DNA from: Nyssa sinensis
Taxonomy: Eukaryota; Streptophyta; Magnoliopsida; Cornales; Nyssaceae
Reading direction: 5' to 3'
NCBI GenBank assembly: GCA_008638375.1
Contig: CM018036.1
Coordinates: 5,456,392-5,520,391 of the forward strand
Length of the DNA stretch: 64,000 nt
The notes below the pieces were generated by a model. That model had not been told where the DNA came from, did not search any database, and was given only the letters and a program-made list of their open reading frames with translations. The translations under genes were made by a program, and so were the position numbers. Positions 39,199-50,101 of the stretch are shown here, in pieces. Positions within the stretch are counted from its first letter, which is position 1. Each line of letters opens with the position of its first letter.

Positions 39199-40385
39199 AC
39201 TAAGCCAAAAGAAAGGGGAAAAAAGTTGAAAAACAGAACAAGAAGCAAACTATAACCAAACAAGCAAAGGCCGATAAAGGCTAAAAAGCTAAAAACACTA
39301 AGGGTAAGCAAGTTCCACGAACGTAGTCCATATACATATATATATATATGTATAACAGAACAAGAAGCAAACTATAACCAAACAAGTGAAGTTAGATAAA
39401 GGCTAAAAAGCTAAAAGTATCCAGGATAACACAAGTCCCGTGTTATGCATAGTCTGTGTGTGTGTGTCTGTGTTTTGCCATGTCAGACATATTGAAACAT
39501 GTGAGTCACATCAACATGATCACACATTTCCATTAAAATTCACTTTTATTTGCTTTTGGTTCAATCTATGAAACAACTCAACTTAATTCAACAAAGCCTT
39601 GTCCTAATAATTTGGGGTCGACTACATGAATCCTGTCTTGCCATTCTAGTACCATTCCTGTAGTGAGGTTCACAGTGTGCACTCTTGAAACAGTGCACAC
39701 TTAATTGATGCTGCACGCAAAAACTAGTGCTAGGTATATAATAACATTCTGTCCAGCAGGACTAAGACCACAACCTTCCCATATACTAACTGGTTCACAC
39801 CGTGCACTCTTGAAACAGTGCACACTTAATTGATGCTGCACGCAAAAACTAGTGCTAGGTATATAATAACATTCTGTCCAGCAGGACAAAGACCACAACC
39901 TTCCCATATACTAACTAATAACACAACTGAAAGATCCATCCAAGTTCACCTGCATCACTTATTTTGTTTGATAAACCTCATGACCTACATATGCCGCTGG
40001 TTAAACAGTTTGTTTACTGAGAAACATTTCCATCCTGTTGCATATTTTTGCTTAAACAACTAGTCATTTCTAAAATTAATAGAATTAGCTAAAGACTAAG
40101 ATATTCTGCAGTAAGTAGAAGAAAAAAATAATGAACAATCTGTTCAAAACCAATCTCTGCTGAGATAACCTAGTTTAGCAAACACCAATTGAAGCTGCAT
40201 GATTCTCAATAGCTGAAATCTCCCTCTGCCTCTCTCTCCAGAAAGTGCACAATTTAAATGCATCGTTGTCTTGTCATTGTAGTAAAATGAGTATATACCA
40301 TAAAACACTCTCCAATTAGCATAATCAGTGTAAAAGAAAGGGAAAACACAAGCAATATATCTCTGTATAATCTTGTGTATGAGTG

Positions 40386-40420
<35 letters not shown>

Positions 40421-40635
40421 CATGTAGTAATTAATAAATCAAACCAAAACATTCCTAAGTAGCTTCGGCATGCGTAGTAGAAACTGCATTCTAATCTACG
40501 CGAAAAACCTAATTGAGAACGAGATTACAAGGAAACAATTAAGCTTAAGAGAATTGTAGTTTTCACCTGGTTTAGCTTGATAGAATGCTTCAACGACGGT
40601 TCAAACCTAACACAAGTAGCTGAGACCGCTGCCAT
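37165..40635 (-). CDS. ACP: Chloroplast acyl carrier protein precursor
   Basis: Carries growing acyl chains on a phosphopantetheine arm during plastid type II fatty-acid synthesis. Four exons in transcript order: 40567-40635, 37682-37780, 37433-37555, 37165-37296; 423 bases, 140 codons, a normal plant ACP precursor length. Residues 1-56 form a Ser/Arg-rich transit peptide (starts [13 protein letters not shown]). The mature domain begins [13 protein letters not shown] and contains the prosthetic-group site GADSLDTVE (Ser94), followed by MGLEEEFDI and [13 protein letters not shown]. Splitting the transit peptide over exons 1-2 and cutting inside GADSLDT/VE is the usual plant ACP intron pattern. 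Intron 1 (2.8 kb) is repeat-rich. Exon 1 and the distal part of intron 1 lie inside the repeated unit described from 39961. Confidence 0.93.
39161..39195. repeat. (CT)n microsatellite in ACP intron 1
   Basis: 35 bases of uninterrupted CT dinucleotides. Confidence 0.95.
39232..39420. repeat. Local duplication, period about 122 bp, in ACP intron 1
   Basis: The block AACAGAACAAGAAGCAAACT with its following bases (to GGCTAAAAAGCTAAAA) occurs at 39232 and again at 39354 with a few substitutions, separated by unrelated AT-rich sequence. Confidence 0.7.
39570..39650. mobile_element. LINE/SINE-tail-like fragment
   Basis: The stretch AAAGCCTTGTCCTAATAATT followed by TGGGGTCGACTACATGAATC resembles the conserved tail (AGCCTTATCCCAA..AGTTGGGGTCGGCTACATGAATCC) common to plant SINE/LINE remnants. 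No body or target repeat seen. Confidence 0.4.
39667..39916. repeat. 125-bp tandem duplication in ACP intron 1
   Basis: Unit 1 39667-39791, unit 2 39792-39916; only a few substitutions. The unit contains a short inverted repeat GTGCACTCTTGAAACAGTGCAC. It ends 44 bases before the start of the large repeated unit at 39961. Confidence 0.9.
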
Positions 40636-40736
40636 TGAGAACCCAAACGAAGCACAAATTTGATGAAACGAATAGAGCTTTACAGAGAGAGGGAGAGAGA
40701 ATGGCTGAACGAGGTCTCAGCCAGAGGACCTCGGTG

Positions 40737-40742
40737 TTATAA
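40737..40742 (-). promoter_or_regulatory. TATA box of ACP
   Basis: On minus, CCTTATAAC about 100 bases upstream of the ACP start codon, followed by a CT-rich leader (TCTCTCCCTCTCTCTG). The equivalent site in unit 3 reads CCTCATAAC. Confidence 0.5.
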
Positions 40743-40798
40743 GGGGAATCTGAAAGGAAGTGATATTGCCAATTTGCATTTACTTTACAACTGAATAA

Positions 40799-40816
40799 AA
40801 ATACGGCGCCGTATTT
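40799..40816. promoter_or_regulatory. 18-bp perfect palindrome upstream of ACP
   Basis: AAATACGGCGCCGTATTT is self-complementary over all 18 bases and stands out in its AT-rich setting. It lies about 164 bases upstream of the ACP start codon and is unchanged in unit 3 (59384-59401). A dimer-binding site is possible; no factor is assigned. Confidence 0.4.
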
Positions 40817-40899
40817 GGGTATCGGCCTTGTACGCTGTGATGTTTTCCTTGGAAAGAGTTGGCTTCAGCTGAGAAGTGCAGAGCAGAATCTGAAACACA

Positions 40900-43800
40900 A
40901 CTAGTGGCGAACATTCACTCTCCGCATCGAAGGCCTATCCTCTGCTGCTGACGTGACATTGGATTGCTGGACCCTACCTTCGGCAAGTTGACAGCGTCGA
41001 CTTTTCCAACTGCCATTTAATGGGGCGATTATTCAGGACTAATGTTTTGTAGCCCCGCACCGTGTAAGTGCCAGTGTCACGTATGTGTTAAATCATATGT
41101 ACTCTAAGAATATTACTCATTATTTGATGGTGATTACATTAAAATTTATGTGTAACAGTATGTTGCAACTATAAAGTTCTTCTGTTTTATTTTAAGAGTC
41201 TTTTATTATATTTTGAGTTATTCCATTTTAAAAGTCTCATTTGAAAAGTCAACATACTTTTAATATATATATTTTTAAAACTATCATTTATTATATTTAA
41301 TGTGAATATAATAAAACGAGGGTAATATGAAAAATTTAAATACTTTAAAATAATACTTCTTAAAAAGTTAGAATTCTCAAATAAGACTTTTATTTTGGGA
41401 CAGATGGAGTATATATGGCTATCATTTCACTATTAACATTATTGAGTCAGGATGATTAAACAATTTTTATATTTAATATGAAAAAAATAATTATATTAAT
41501 TGTACTATTGTTTTGTAGAATTCATGTTGTTATGATATATGAAATTACGATGTATTATATATTAAAAATGGTATGACAGAGGTGGGTTAAGTATGATTGA
41601 AATTTTTCAGTGCATTAAAAAGGTCCGGTCCATCTCTCGTCTCATATGAAAGTGGAATTTACAGAGATGAATTTTATTGTGATCTCATTTTATGTGAGAT
41701 AGGAAATGAACTGAACCTCTTCAGAACAACGGAAAAGATTTGAATCTGGTTAAATAAATAATAATAGCTTTGTAAGAGTATTTTTCTATTTTTATCTAAA
41801 AATGAGTAATGATAATTATTATCATCGAATTCTACAAGTTCTTTATGTATTATTAAAATCTACTTATATTAGAATAGAAGATATAAAAATATAAAAATAA
41901 ATAAATATTTATTTATATTGATGTCTTAATTTGTGTTAGTTTTTGAATGAAAGTGTTTCATATTTTGAAATGTGCAAACGAAAATAAAATCATTAAAATA
42001 TAAGCGTTTCTTAATAACTATGTATTATACATTAATTTACAACTTGATGTGTAATAAATAAAATGCTGTGACATAATTTGAGATTTTACTTTGAAAAAAA
42101 AAAATAAATAAGTGTCACATTATTCTTTAATTTGCATGCTTAGGTTAGAGTTTGGTGTGGCCCAGACTCGAACTAAAACCTTAAGTGATTGCCACTTGAA
42201 TTTAGAAGCAAAATTTATTTAATTCATAATTTGGGTAAAATGGAATAATTTTTTACTAGCTTTTTAACAAAAAAGTAAGTTAAAGTGATAAGATAATATG
42301 AATGAATTTTATGATATTCAAATCAGTTTATGACACGTGACATCAATAATGTTAAGCTGATGCTCTAATTTAAAATTTATACCACATATCAGAAATTTAT
42401 TTGAATGGCGGTGGAGCTTTTTCATGCTATCATATTATTGAACCTTTTTTTTTTTGTCTATTGTCTTTCTAACACCCATCTAAATTTTGCATGCTTGGAT
42501 TAGAGACTTGAACTCAACACCTTCGTCACTTGAAATTAAAAAAAAATTCATTTAATTCATAATTTGGTCATTAAAATGGAAGGATTCTCTAAGAGTTTTT
42601 GAAAACAAGAATAATAATAATTGCCAATATGATAGGGTGGAGCTCTCATGGGGTTTGACAGTTTGGCAAATTTTTTGGGTAAGTACTAGTTTATTAGAGA
42701 ATCCAAGAGGGGGGGGGGGGGGGGGGACAAAGGCCAAACAAACAAAGCAAAAGAGAAAAAAAATGCAACATCAAAGGCATATGTGACTCATCAACTTTTA
42801 GGATCCATTTTCACAGCAATAATGAATAAAATTGTAATCCACAATGTTTTGACATGCTTAAGAAATTCACAAATTCTAAAGTTACCTTTGTGTCCTCTAA
42901 ATGTGAAAGCTACTATTTTTTTTTTTTTTTATGCATTTCATTATTTCTCGAGCAATCTTCACATCTTTGTATAGAGGAACTCGATGAAGGTTCTCGTGAA
43001 GCCATTGTGAACTATATATTACCTTAACTACAAGAAATAAAAATAAGAAATAGTTTATGATTAAGCAAAAAATTAAAGACTAAAGCTTAGGATTTGAAGA
43101 TTAGAAGTCATATCGGATTTAGTTTATGAGATAAATAATGAAGAGGGGTGTTGTTCTTATTCCAATAATCAACAAGAATTTGATGCACCACATTATAAAA
43201 CGCATTTGACTCCCCAAGTCTCTTTTTTAATACTTATATATTGCAACTTTTACCTTTTTAATTATTCTATCTCGCATGTCATAAACTAAGTGAAAGCAAG
43301 ATTTGTCATACCAAAGTCTTAAGTATATCATATATATATATGAGCCATAAAATAAAGTAGGTTATCTATTTTATCTCATGTCATTTAAAATATTATCTTT
43401 CAGCGTTCTAACTTTTTTCATATAATTTTCTTCTTAAAACTTCATCTTTCACTAATATCAATGGCTTAAAGACTATCTTTTATAAGCTTAAATATCTTAA
43501 ACACGATAAATACTGAAGCAAAACTTATATTTGTAATCAAAAACAACTTCAAATGAACAAAGTCATTAAAAATATCCAATTTCGAATGATTGACTAATGA
43601 ACAAAGTCATTAAGCAAAACAAGTACTTGCAATTTTTTTTAAATGATAAAATTATTTATTTTGTTATATTTTTGAAATTTTTAAATAAACACTGATTAAA
43701 ACATTCTTAATAAAAAAGAAAAAAGTATAATTTGTTCAGTTTAAATTTATTTTTATATAAAATAATTTATTTTTATATAAAAAATATTACAAAAAACATG

Positions 43801-44155
43801 AAAAATGTATTTGTCTCATTTTCAAAAAATATTGGGGAAGAAGGAAAGTATATATAGCTTGCCAATAAAATTAAGAGAGGATGGTATAATTTTAAACATA
43901 AAAAAATATATTTATAACTATCAAAAAAATTTAAAAAAACCAGTGTGATTTATCCTTAAAAAAGGCGGGAAAATCCATATGATTCGGCACTGGTTCTATT
44001 GAATATGGGTTTCGATGGGTTTGTCTGTGACCGTATTCAACCCGCTTATTTAATTTGGTTTAAATGGCTACCCATTTACAATCCGTGACCAAAATCTATC
44101 GACCCGAATCCATTTATATTCGGACGGATTTGTGCGGGCGAGGTTCAAATGGCCA
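40900..44155. other. Divergent intergenic region between ACP and MPT3
   Basis: 3.3 kb, mostly AT-rich, with a Stowaway-like MITE at 41176-41409 and a related pair of GCATGCTTAGGTTAGAG / GCATGCTTGGATTAGAG segments (about 42137 and 42489) that look like old repeat copies. An 18-G run lies at 42709-42726. No credible gene. Nearly all of it is repeated in unit 3. Confidence 0.6.
41176..41409. mobile_element. Stowaway-like (Tc1/mariner) MITE, unit 1 copy
   Basis: Right terminus reads, as reverse complement, CTCCATCTGTCCCAAAATAA, the Stowaway consensus; left terminus GTTCTTCTGTTTTATTTTAA is its degraded partner. TA follows on the right (41410-41411). The left TA is mutated to AA here but is TA in the unit 3 copy. 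No coding capacity. Confidence 0.7.
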
Positions 44156-44225
44156 CTTCTAGCAGCTGTCAACGCTTGTAATTCAAGTAAAAGAATGTAA
44201 GGGCAAAATATTGGAGGAATCTCCC

Positions 44226-44231
44226 TATAAA
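44226..44231 (+). promoter_or_regulatory. TATA box of MPT3
   Basis: CTCCCTATAAAG about 260 bases upstream of the MPT3 start codon, in a region otherwise free of TATAAA. The 82-bp segment that holds it (44156-44237) is missing from unit 3. Confidence 0.55.
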
Positions 44232-44276
44232 GCCGCGCAAAGAAGGGACTGGCCTTTGAGTACGTAGACATTTTCG

Positions 44277-44400
44277 ACCCCGTGTTGTTGGAACGAGAGA
44301 GCCGCCAGGGCGACTTCTTAAACAATTCAATGGAGTGTCAACCCCGCGTTGTTGGAACGAGAGAGCCGCCAGGGCGACTTCTTAAACAATTCAATGAACA
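44277..44400 (+). repeat. 64-bp tandem duplication in the MPT3 leader
   Basis: Unit 44277-44340 is repeated from 44341 to about 44395 (GTTGTTGGAACGAGAGAGCC at 44284 and 44348). The repeat brings in an upstream ATG at 44330 that opens a 43-codon frame ending at TAG 44461, 27 bases before the MPT3 start codon. If transcription starts upstream of 44330 this would be an upstream ORF. Confidence 0.8.
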
Positions 44401-44488
44401 CTCCATTTCCAATTTTCTCTCTCATCATTTTTCTTCAAATTCTCTGATTCTCCTCACCTAGAGCGAGAAACAAACCCTAAACAATTCA

Positions 44489-47400
44489 ATGGGGTTTTCA
44501 GAAAACTCTCGCCAATCTCTGATCCCTACATTTCTCTACTCTTCTTCGTCCTATTCGAAAAAACTAGTCGATTTGGACCATTTGATGACTAATCGAAGAA
44601 ACCCTACCCTGTCTTCTTCATCCCCGCCATCGAAGAAGAGTTTTGTGATTCCAGCTCCAAGTGAGCCTGGTAAGATCGAGTTGTACTCGCCGGCATACTA
44701 CGCCGCGTGTACCGCCGGCGGTACCATGTGCTGTGGTCTCACTCACACGGCCCTTACCCCTCTCGATCTCGTCAAGTGCAATATGCAGGTCCATTTCCAG
44801 TACGTTCTCTATTTTTATATACACACGTACACTTGTTTTATGTTTGATTAATTTGAAGTTTCGAGGTTAAATTCGTGATCTATAGATTTGATGAGTGTTT
44901 ATGTGTTTTAGATCTGTGGTGCTTTTTGAATTTTTACTAATAAGTTGGATAAGGACCGAGAGACTTTTGCATAGGGCTGGAATTGTTTCCCAATTATGCG
45001 AATTCATAGAATTTTCTCGTTACTTGTGTGTGTTTGTTTACTTAATTGTTAAGCACTTGATATATAACTATTTGCACATATACATTAAGAAAAAGATCAA
45101 TTCGTGCCAAGGTGATATTTATGGAGCTCTCTCACTGTATTGCATCAGTTGGTCTTGTATTCTATGTTTGATGTTGCAATCTTAGCAGTAGATACATTCT
45201 CAGTTGTTGTTAATCTATCACATTTACATTTTGGCTTGGTTAGAATCACTTACTATTTGTGCTCTTCGGATTACAGGATTTCTTATGGTTTATACTTATT
45301 TTTCAATAAACATGATCTGATAAATTTGTACTCGTTCTTACTTATCTTTCTAGTGATGAATTATATTCATTCACCTTTTTAATCTATTTTTCCTTAACCT
45401 TTCTTTTTTTGGGAGGGGGACACGATTGTAATTTTTGGTTTATATTTATACATGTTGTGTTTTTCATGGAATTTGAATTTCACCCATTGTGTTATAGATA
45501 TGTACTTCATGAATTCTATATACAAATCCATTATCATAAATGTAGCCATTGCAAAATATATCAGCATAAACATGGATGATGGTGAAAATTTGAAATAATG
45601 GAGCCATTTGTTTTCATTTTCTTTTATTTATTTTTATTGTTGGAGAACTTAAAGTGATACGACGTTATCAATTTTTTCAGATTGATCCTGCAAAGTACAA
45701 GAGCATTTCTTCTGGTTTTGGTGTTTTGCTCAAGGAGCAGGGAGTTAGAGGTTTCTTCAGGGGTTGGGTGCCAACCTTGCTTGGTTATAGTGCTCAGGGG
45801 GCTTGCAAGTATGGATTCTATGAATTCTTTAAGAAGTACTATTCTGACATTGCTGGTCCAGAGTATGCAGCCAAATACAAAACTTTGATTTACCTAGCTG
45901 GCTCTGCCTCTACCGAAGTAATTGCAGATGTTGCCCTCTGTCCCTTCGAGGCAGTGAAGGTTCGTGTCCAAACTCAGCCTGGGTTTGCCAGAGGTTTGGG
46001 AGATGGCCTTCCGAAGTTTGTCAAGTCTGAAGGTGTTCTTGGGTATGACTCTCATAAAAATTACTTGGGTTATATTAGATACTAATATTTGGTATCAATC
46101 AAAAAAAAAGAAAAAGAAAATATACTACTATTTGGTCGTAATCCTTCTTTAAGGAGAATATTAATATATAATTTCGTCTTATTTTTGCAGGCTTTACAAG
46201 GGGATTGTTCCTCTTTGGGGACGACAGATTCCATGTAAGCTGGCATATCTCCATTATCCCATTTTATGTCTAAGCTGTAAACTGTAGAGTGATATACCAA
46301 TTACTACTTGTTCCTGTTTTGCGTTGGACAATTAGAAAGCTATAAATTCCTTCTTATATATATATATATTTATCTATACATATGTGTGTGTACTTTAAGG
46401 GATGAGTCATATTCTTTCTAATCTTGTTTGGAACCTGTCTTTTATTTGTTCTTGTTATTTTGGGCATCAGGAGAGGGGGATTGTGCACTGCTTGCATGTA
46501 ATCTGCGATGAATAATTGCATTGTCTGCTACTTTTCTGTTTTTGATTTGTGCATGATTCTGGTTATTTCATTTTTGCTAATTATGCTATGAAGCAAACAT
46601 TTGTTGGCTTATTATTGTACTTTTTTCACCGTGTCTTATAAATATATTCTACATGCTGCTCTGTATTCAGTTGAGCCATTGATCATCTCCTGTGTAGTGA
46701 TTTGATTTGTGCTACACACATCATCAATTGCATGAATTTGAGGAAATTTTTTACACGTATTATAGTGGAAGGAATTCGTCACTCCTAGTTCCAAATAATA
46801 TCACATATTAGCTCTGGTCCTGTTGTCAGTGTACGTCTAGCTCAACTCGGTTAAAAATATGTTGTTGGGTTTCCATATTTTCAGATAATTTGATTGACTT
46901 GTTGAACCAGTGTTATGTTATTTTCGACCAATGATTTGAAGTTGTCTTTGAGTTTAGTCGGTATTCCTTGAAATGTTTGAATCTTTTCATCACCTTTGTT
47001 TTGTGCTCAATGGTGTAGAGTATTTAATTTTGGGTAAATTAAATTAATCCTCCTGAGGTTTTTGACAATTACAAATAATATACATCTATTTTTGAAATTA
47101 CACTGCACCCCCTTGCTAGAGTTGTCGAGTGAGTGGATGCCGTTAAGGGAAATTGTAGAAGTAAAAATTACCCTCATATTTGAATGTATATGTTTTTGGT
47201 CAAAAGTCAATATTTTATTAAAAATAAAAAATGGGCTTTAGGATTCTCATAAAACCCTAATCTGTCACTTTCCTCTCCTGTCCCTGTCTACCCCCTTCAC
47301 CTTCCTTATATCACGGAAAGCACATCATTTGATTTGGACAATCATTTGGTCCTCCAAAAAATTAAGTGCATTTTTTTCATTTGTCAATAGTGTGGAGGCA

Positions 47401-49125
47401 AAATTTTCCTTTCATTGATTGTAATGTCAAACTCGACATTTGAATTTTTTTTCGTGATGCCATCATCGTAAACTTTCATTGTCAATAATGACTGTTAGTG
47501 GCAAGGAGAATCTGTTACTGAAATTAAATGAAGGGTTACGTTGTAATTTCAGAAACTAGAGAAGGGGGGGGGGGTATAATCAGCAATTGTTAGGAATTTC
47601 AGGCAAGTTTAGTGTAGTTTACCCTTCATTTTTTTTTGAAAGGTCAACAAAAAAAAATTAATTTCTTGCCCTTAGTGTATAAATTTTGGATCCAAGTCTT
47701 CTAGACTTCAATTGCATTCTGCAGTAGAATGCGTTATTGCACATCTCCCACATGTAGCTTCAACCCAATTTTGCATGAGTTAATATTGTATATATTCATA
47801 TGCAAGTGTATGTAAAACCATCCTCTTTGCTTGAGTCTCCACCTCCATTCAAGTTGAGCTCTAGAGCAGTTGTTTGCATCTGCATCTTGCTTTATTTTTT
47901 GGTAGTTACCCGCTAATTGTCAATACATGGTTTTGAAATTGTGAAGTGATAAACAATGTTCTTGTTGTGTCTCAAATTCATTTTCTCCAATTGCACTGCT
48001 TAATTTTGGAAACTGACCTTATACTGGTAATTGTAGTGTCTATGCATTGAACTGTTCTGCCAACTCTTAAAACACAATTTTCATAATTACAGTTTACGTT
48101 TGTGTATTAATTTTCAAATCTATTGTGGTTTCCCTGTTCCTTCCGTGACTGCTACATTGTCTTAAGATTGGCATTTGAAGAAAGTGAGATCTATGTTAAT
48201 TGGTGCATCATTGCTTGTCTAGATTTTGTTACATAAAAGGCATTATTACACTAGAGTTTAACCAACATGGTGAACAAATTTTCTGTTTCTTTGCCTACTA
48301 TTCACTTTTATGTCATATATTTATTTGTCAGCAGTATTACACCTTTATACCTCCATCCCCCAACAAAGAAGAAGGAAGGAAGGATGGAAGGAAGGGGGGG
48401 GGGGGGTTGGTTGGTTAGGAGGCCTGCTGATGATCAAATGGGTATTTTGCAGATACAATGATGAAGTTTACATCTTTTGAGACTATTGTGGAGCTCCTGT
48501 ACAAGTATGCCATCCCAACCCCAAAAGACCAGTGCAGCAAATCTTTGCAGCTTGGAGTGAGCTTTGCTGGTGGATATGTGGCTGGTGTATTCTGTGCTAT
48601 TGTATCACACCCTGCTGATAACCTGGTCTCTTTTCTAAACAATGCCAAGGGAGCGACTGTGGGTGATGTGAGTTAAAGATATCCATTCTCCATAGATCTA
48701 TATTTTCCTTCTCGCCCTATGGTTGCACACCTTTTTTTTTTTTTTTATATGTCACTTTCTTGTTGCAGGCTGTGAAGAAGATGGGCGTGTGGGGTCTGTT
48801 TACCCGTGGCCTTCCTCTTCGTATAGTCATGATCGGAACCCTTACTGGAGCACAGTGGGGTATCTATGATGCTTTTAAAGTTTTTGTTGGGCTGTAAGTT
48901 TCTTCTTCCTGTATTGCTGGCATTGTTCTTTGCAAGTATATATTATTTTTATTTATGTACTTGTTGTCTAGATTTTTAATCAACTTTTTGGAGCTTCTCA
49001 CTTCCAGCAAGTTCCTTTCAGTGGTCTATTTTTCTTTACTTGAAATAATGGGCCTTGTTTCTCTTTTTAGGCCAACTACGGGTGGCGTTACTCCTGCTGC
49101 TGCTACTTTGCCTGCCAAGGGGTGA
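44489..49125 (+). CDS. MPT3: Mitochondrial phosphate carrier protein (MPT3 type)
   Basis: Inner-membrane carrier importing phosphate into mitochondria for ATP synthesis. Exons: 44489-44788, 45681-46042, 46191-46234, 48453-48667, 48769-48893, 49071-49125; 1101 bases, 366 codons, close to plant MPT3. Residues 1-66 are Ser-rich and probably form the presequence. Three carrier repeats follow, with signatures PLDLVK (91-96), PFEAVK (188-193) and PADNLV (289-294; the last basic residue is Ser, as usual in this carrier). GQIP-like and aromatic motifs ([18 protein letters not shown]) also fit. ATG 44489 was chosen because it is the first in frame and gives a plausible presequence; in-frame ATG 44585 (codon 33) is an alternative. 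No disruption is seen. Intron 3 is 2.2 kb and contains a MITE. Confidence 0.94.
47032..47624. mobile_element. MITE with long imperfect terminal inverted repeats in MPT3 intron 3
   Basis: Starts GGGTAAATTAAATTAATCCT and ends ...AGTGTAGTTTACCC. The two ends can be aligned as an inverted repeat for about 95 bases, with shared blocks CCTGA, ACAATT, TGAAATTACA and a run of C. Flanks are T-rich and no clean target repeat is visible. Non-coding. Superfamily uncertain, possibly Mutator-like. Its right 226 bases also occur in unit 2 (from 56343). Confidence 0.65.
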
Positions 49126-49805
49126 AGTTAGGGTTTATTATTGATGAATACAAATGCTTTTCTCTATTGTAAGACTTTGAGAAGGCTGCTCTCTCTCTTT
49201 TGGCGGATGAATAATGTTAGGATCAATGATGCATGCTAGGATGGTATTCAATGCTAGTGGGGACTGTATTCTATTCTTCATTCTTCTTATTTTTGCGGTG
49301 GTACTTGATTTTTTTAGAGGGTGGTTTTGATTTCATCCTCTCTAGCTGGTATGAAAATTGCAACATCAAATGTGATGATTTTGGGATCATGTTTTCGCTA
49401 CTTGGAGGAATCTATAACAATAATAACGTCCCACGTTACTGTGACTAGGTTATATTATTGTGATTATTTTGAAGGATGCTGATTGATCAATTTGTTTCCT
49501 TTGCTATCTATGGGTATTTCCAGGTACGAGCTGCATATCTACCTTGATCAATTTTGTTTGATAAACCTCATGACCTACATATGCCACTGGTTAAACAGTT
49601 TGTTTACTGAGAAACATTTCCATCCTGTTGCATATTTTTGCTTAAACAACTATGAATTTCTAAAATTAATAGAATTAGCTAAAGACTAAGATATTCTGCA
49701 GTATGTAGAATTAAAAAACAATGAAGAAGTCTGTTCAAAACAAAGCTTAGCTAACCTAGTTTAGCAAACACCAATTGAGGCTGCATGATGCTCAATCGGT
49801 GAAAT

Positions 49806-49836
<31 letters not shown>

Positions 49837-50101
49837 CAGAAAGTGCACAATTTAAATGCATTGTTATCTTGTCATTGTAGTAAAATGAGTATATATCATA
49901 AAACACTCTCCAATGCATAATCAGTGTAAAAGAAAGGGAAAACACAAGCAATATATCTCTGTATAATCTTGCGTGCGCGCGCGTGTGTATATATATATAT
50001 ATATTTTATAAGTAAGAAGTATATATTAAGAAGCCCTAAGAAGGGCAAGAAGGACAAAAACTCCAAAAAAGCTTTACGTCGGTTTTAAAGACCCCAAGAA
50101 G

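Larger units (their letters stand above)
39961..49550. repeat. Tandem unit 1 (intact): ACP intron 1/exon 1, intergenic region, complete MPT3
   Basis: Its left edge (ATTTTGTTTGATAAACCTCA, 39961) recurs at 49551 and 58523, each time directly after the DNA that follows MPT3. Its body 39961-44344 reappears with small changes at 58523-64000, and 47399-49550 reappears at 56343-58522. This is the order expected of a head-to-tail tandem array with a unit of about 9.6 kb. Confidence 0.85.
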
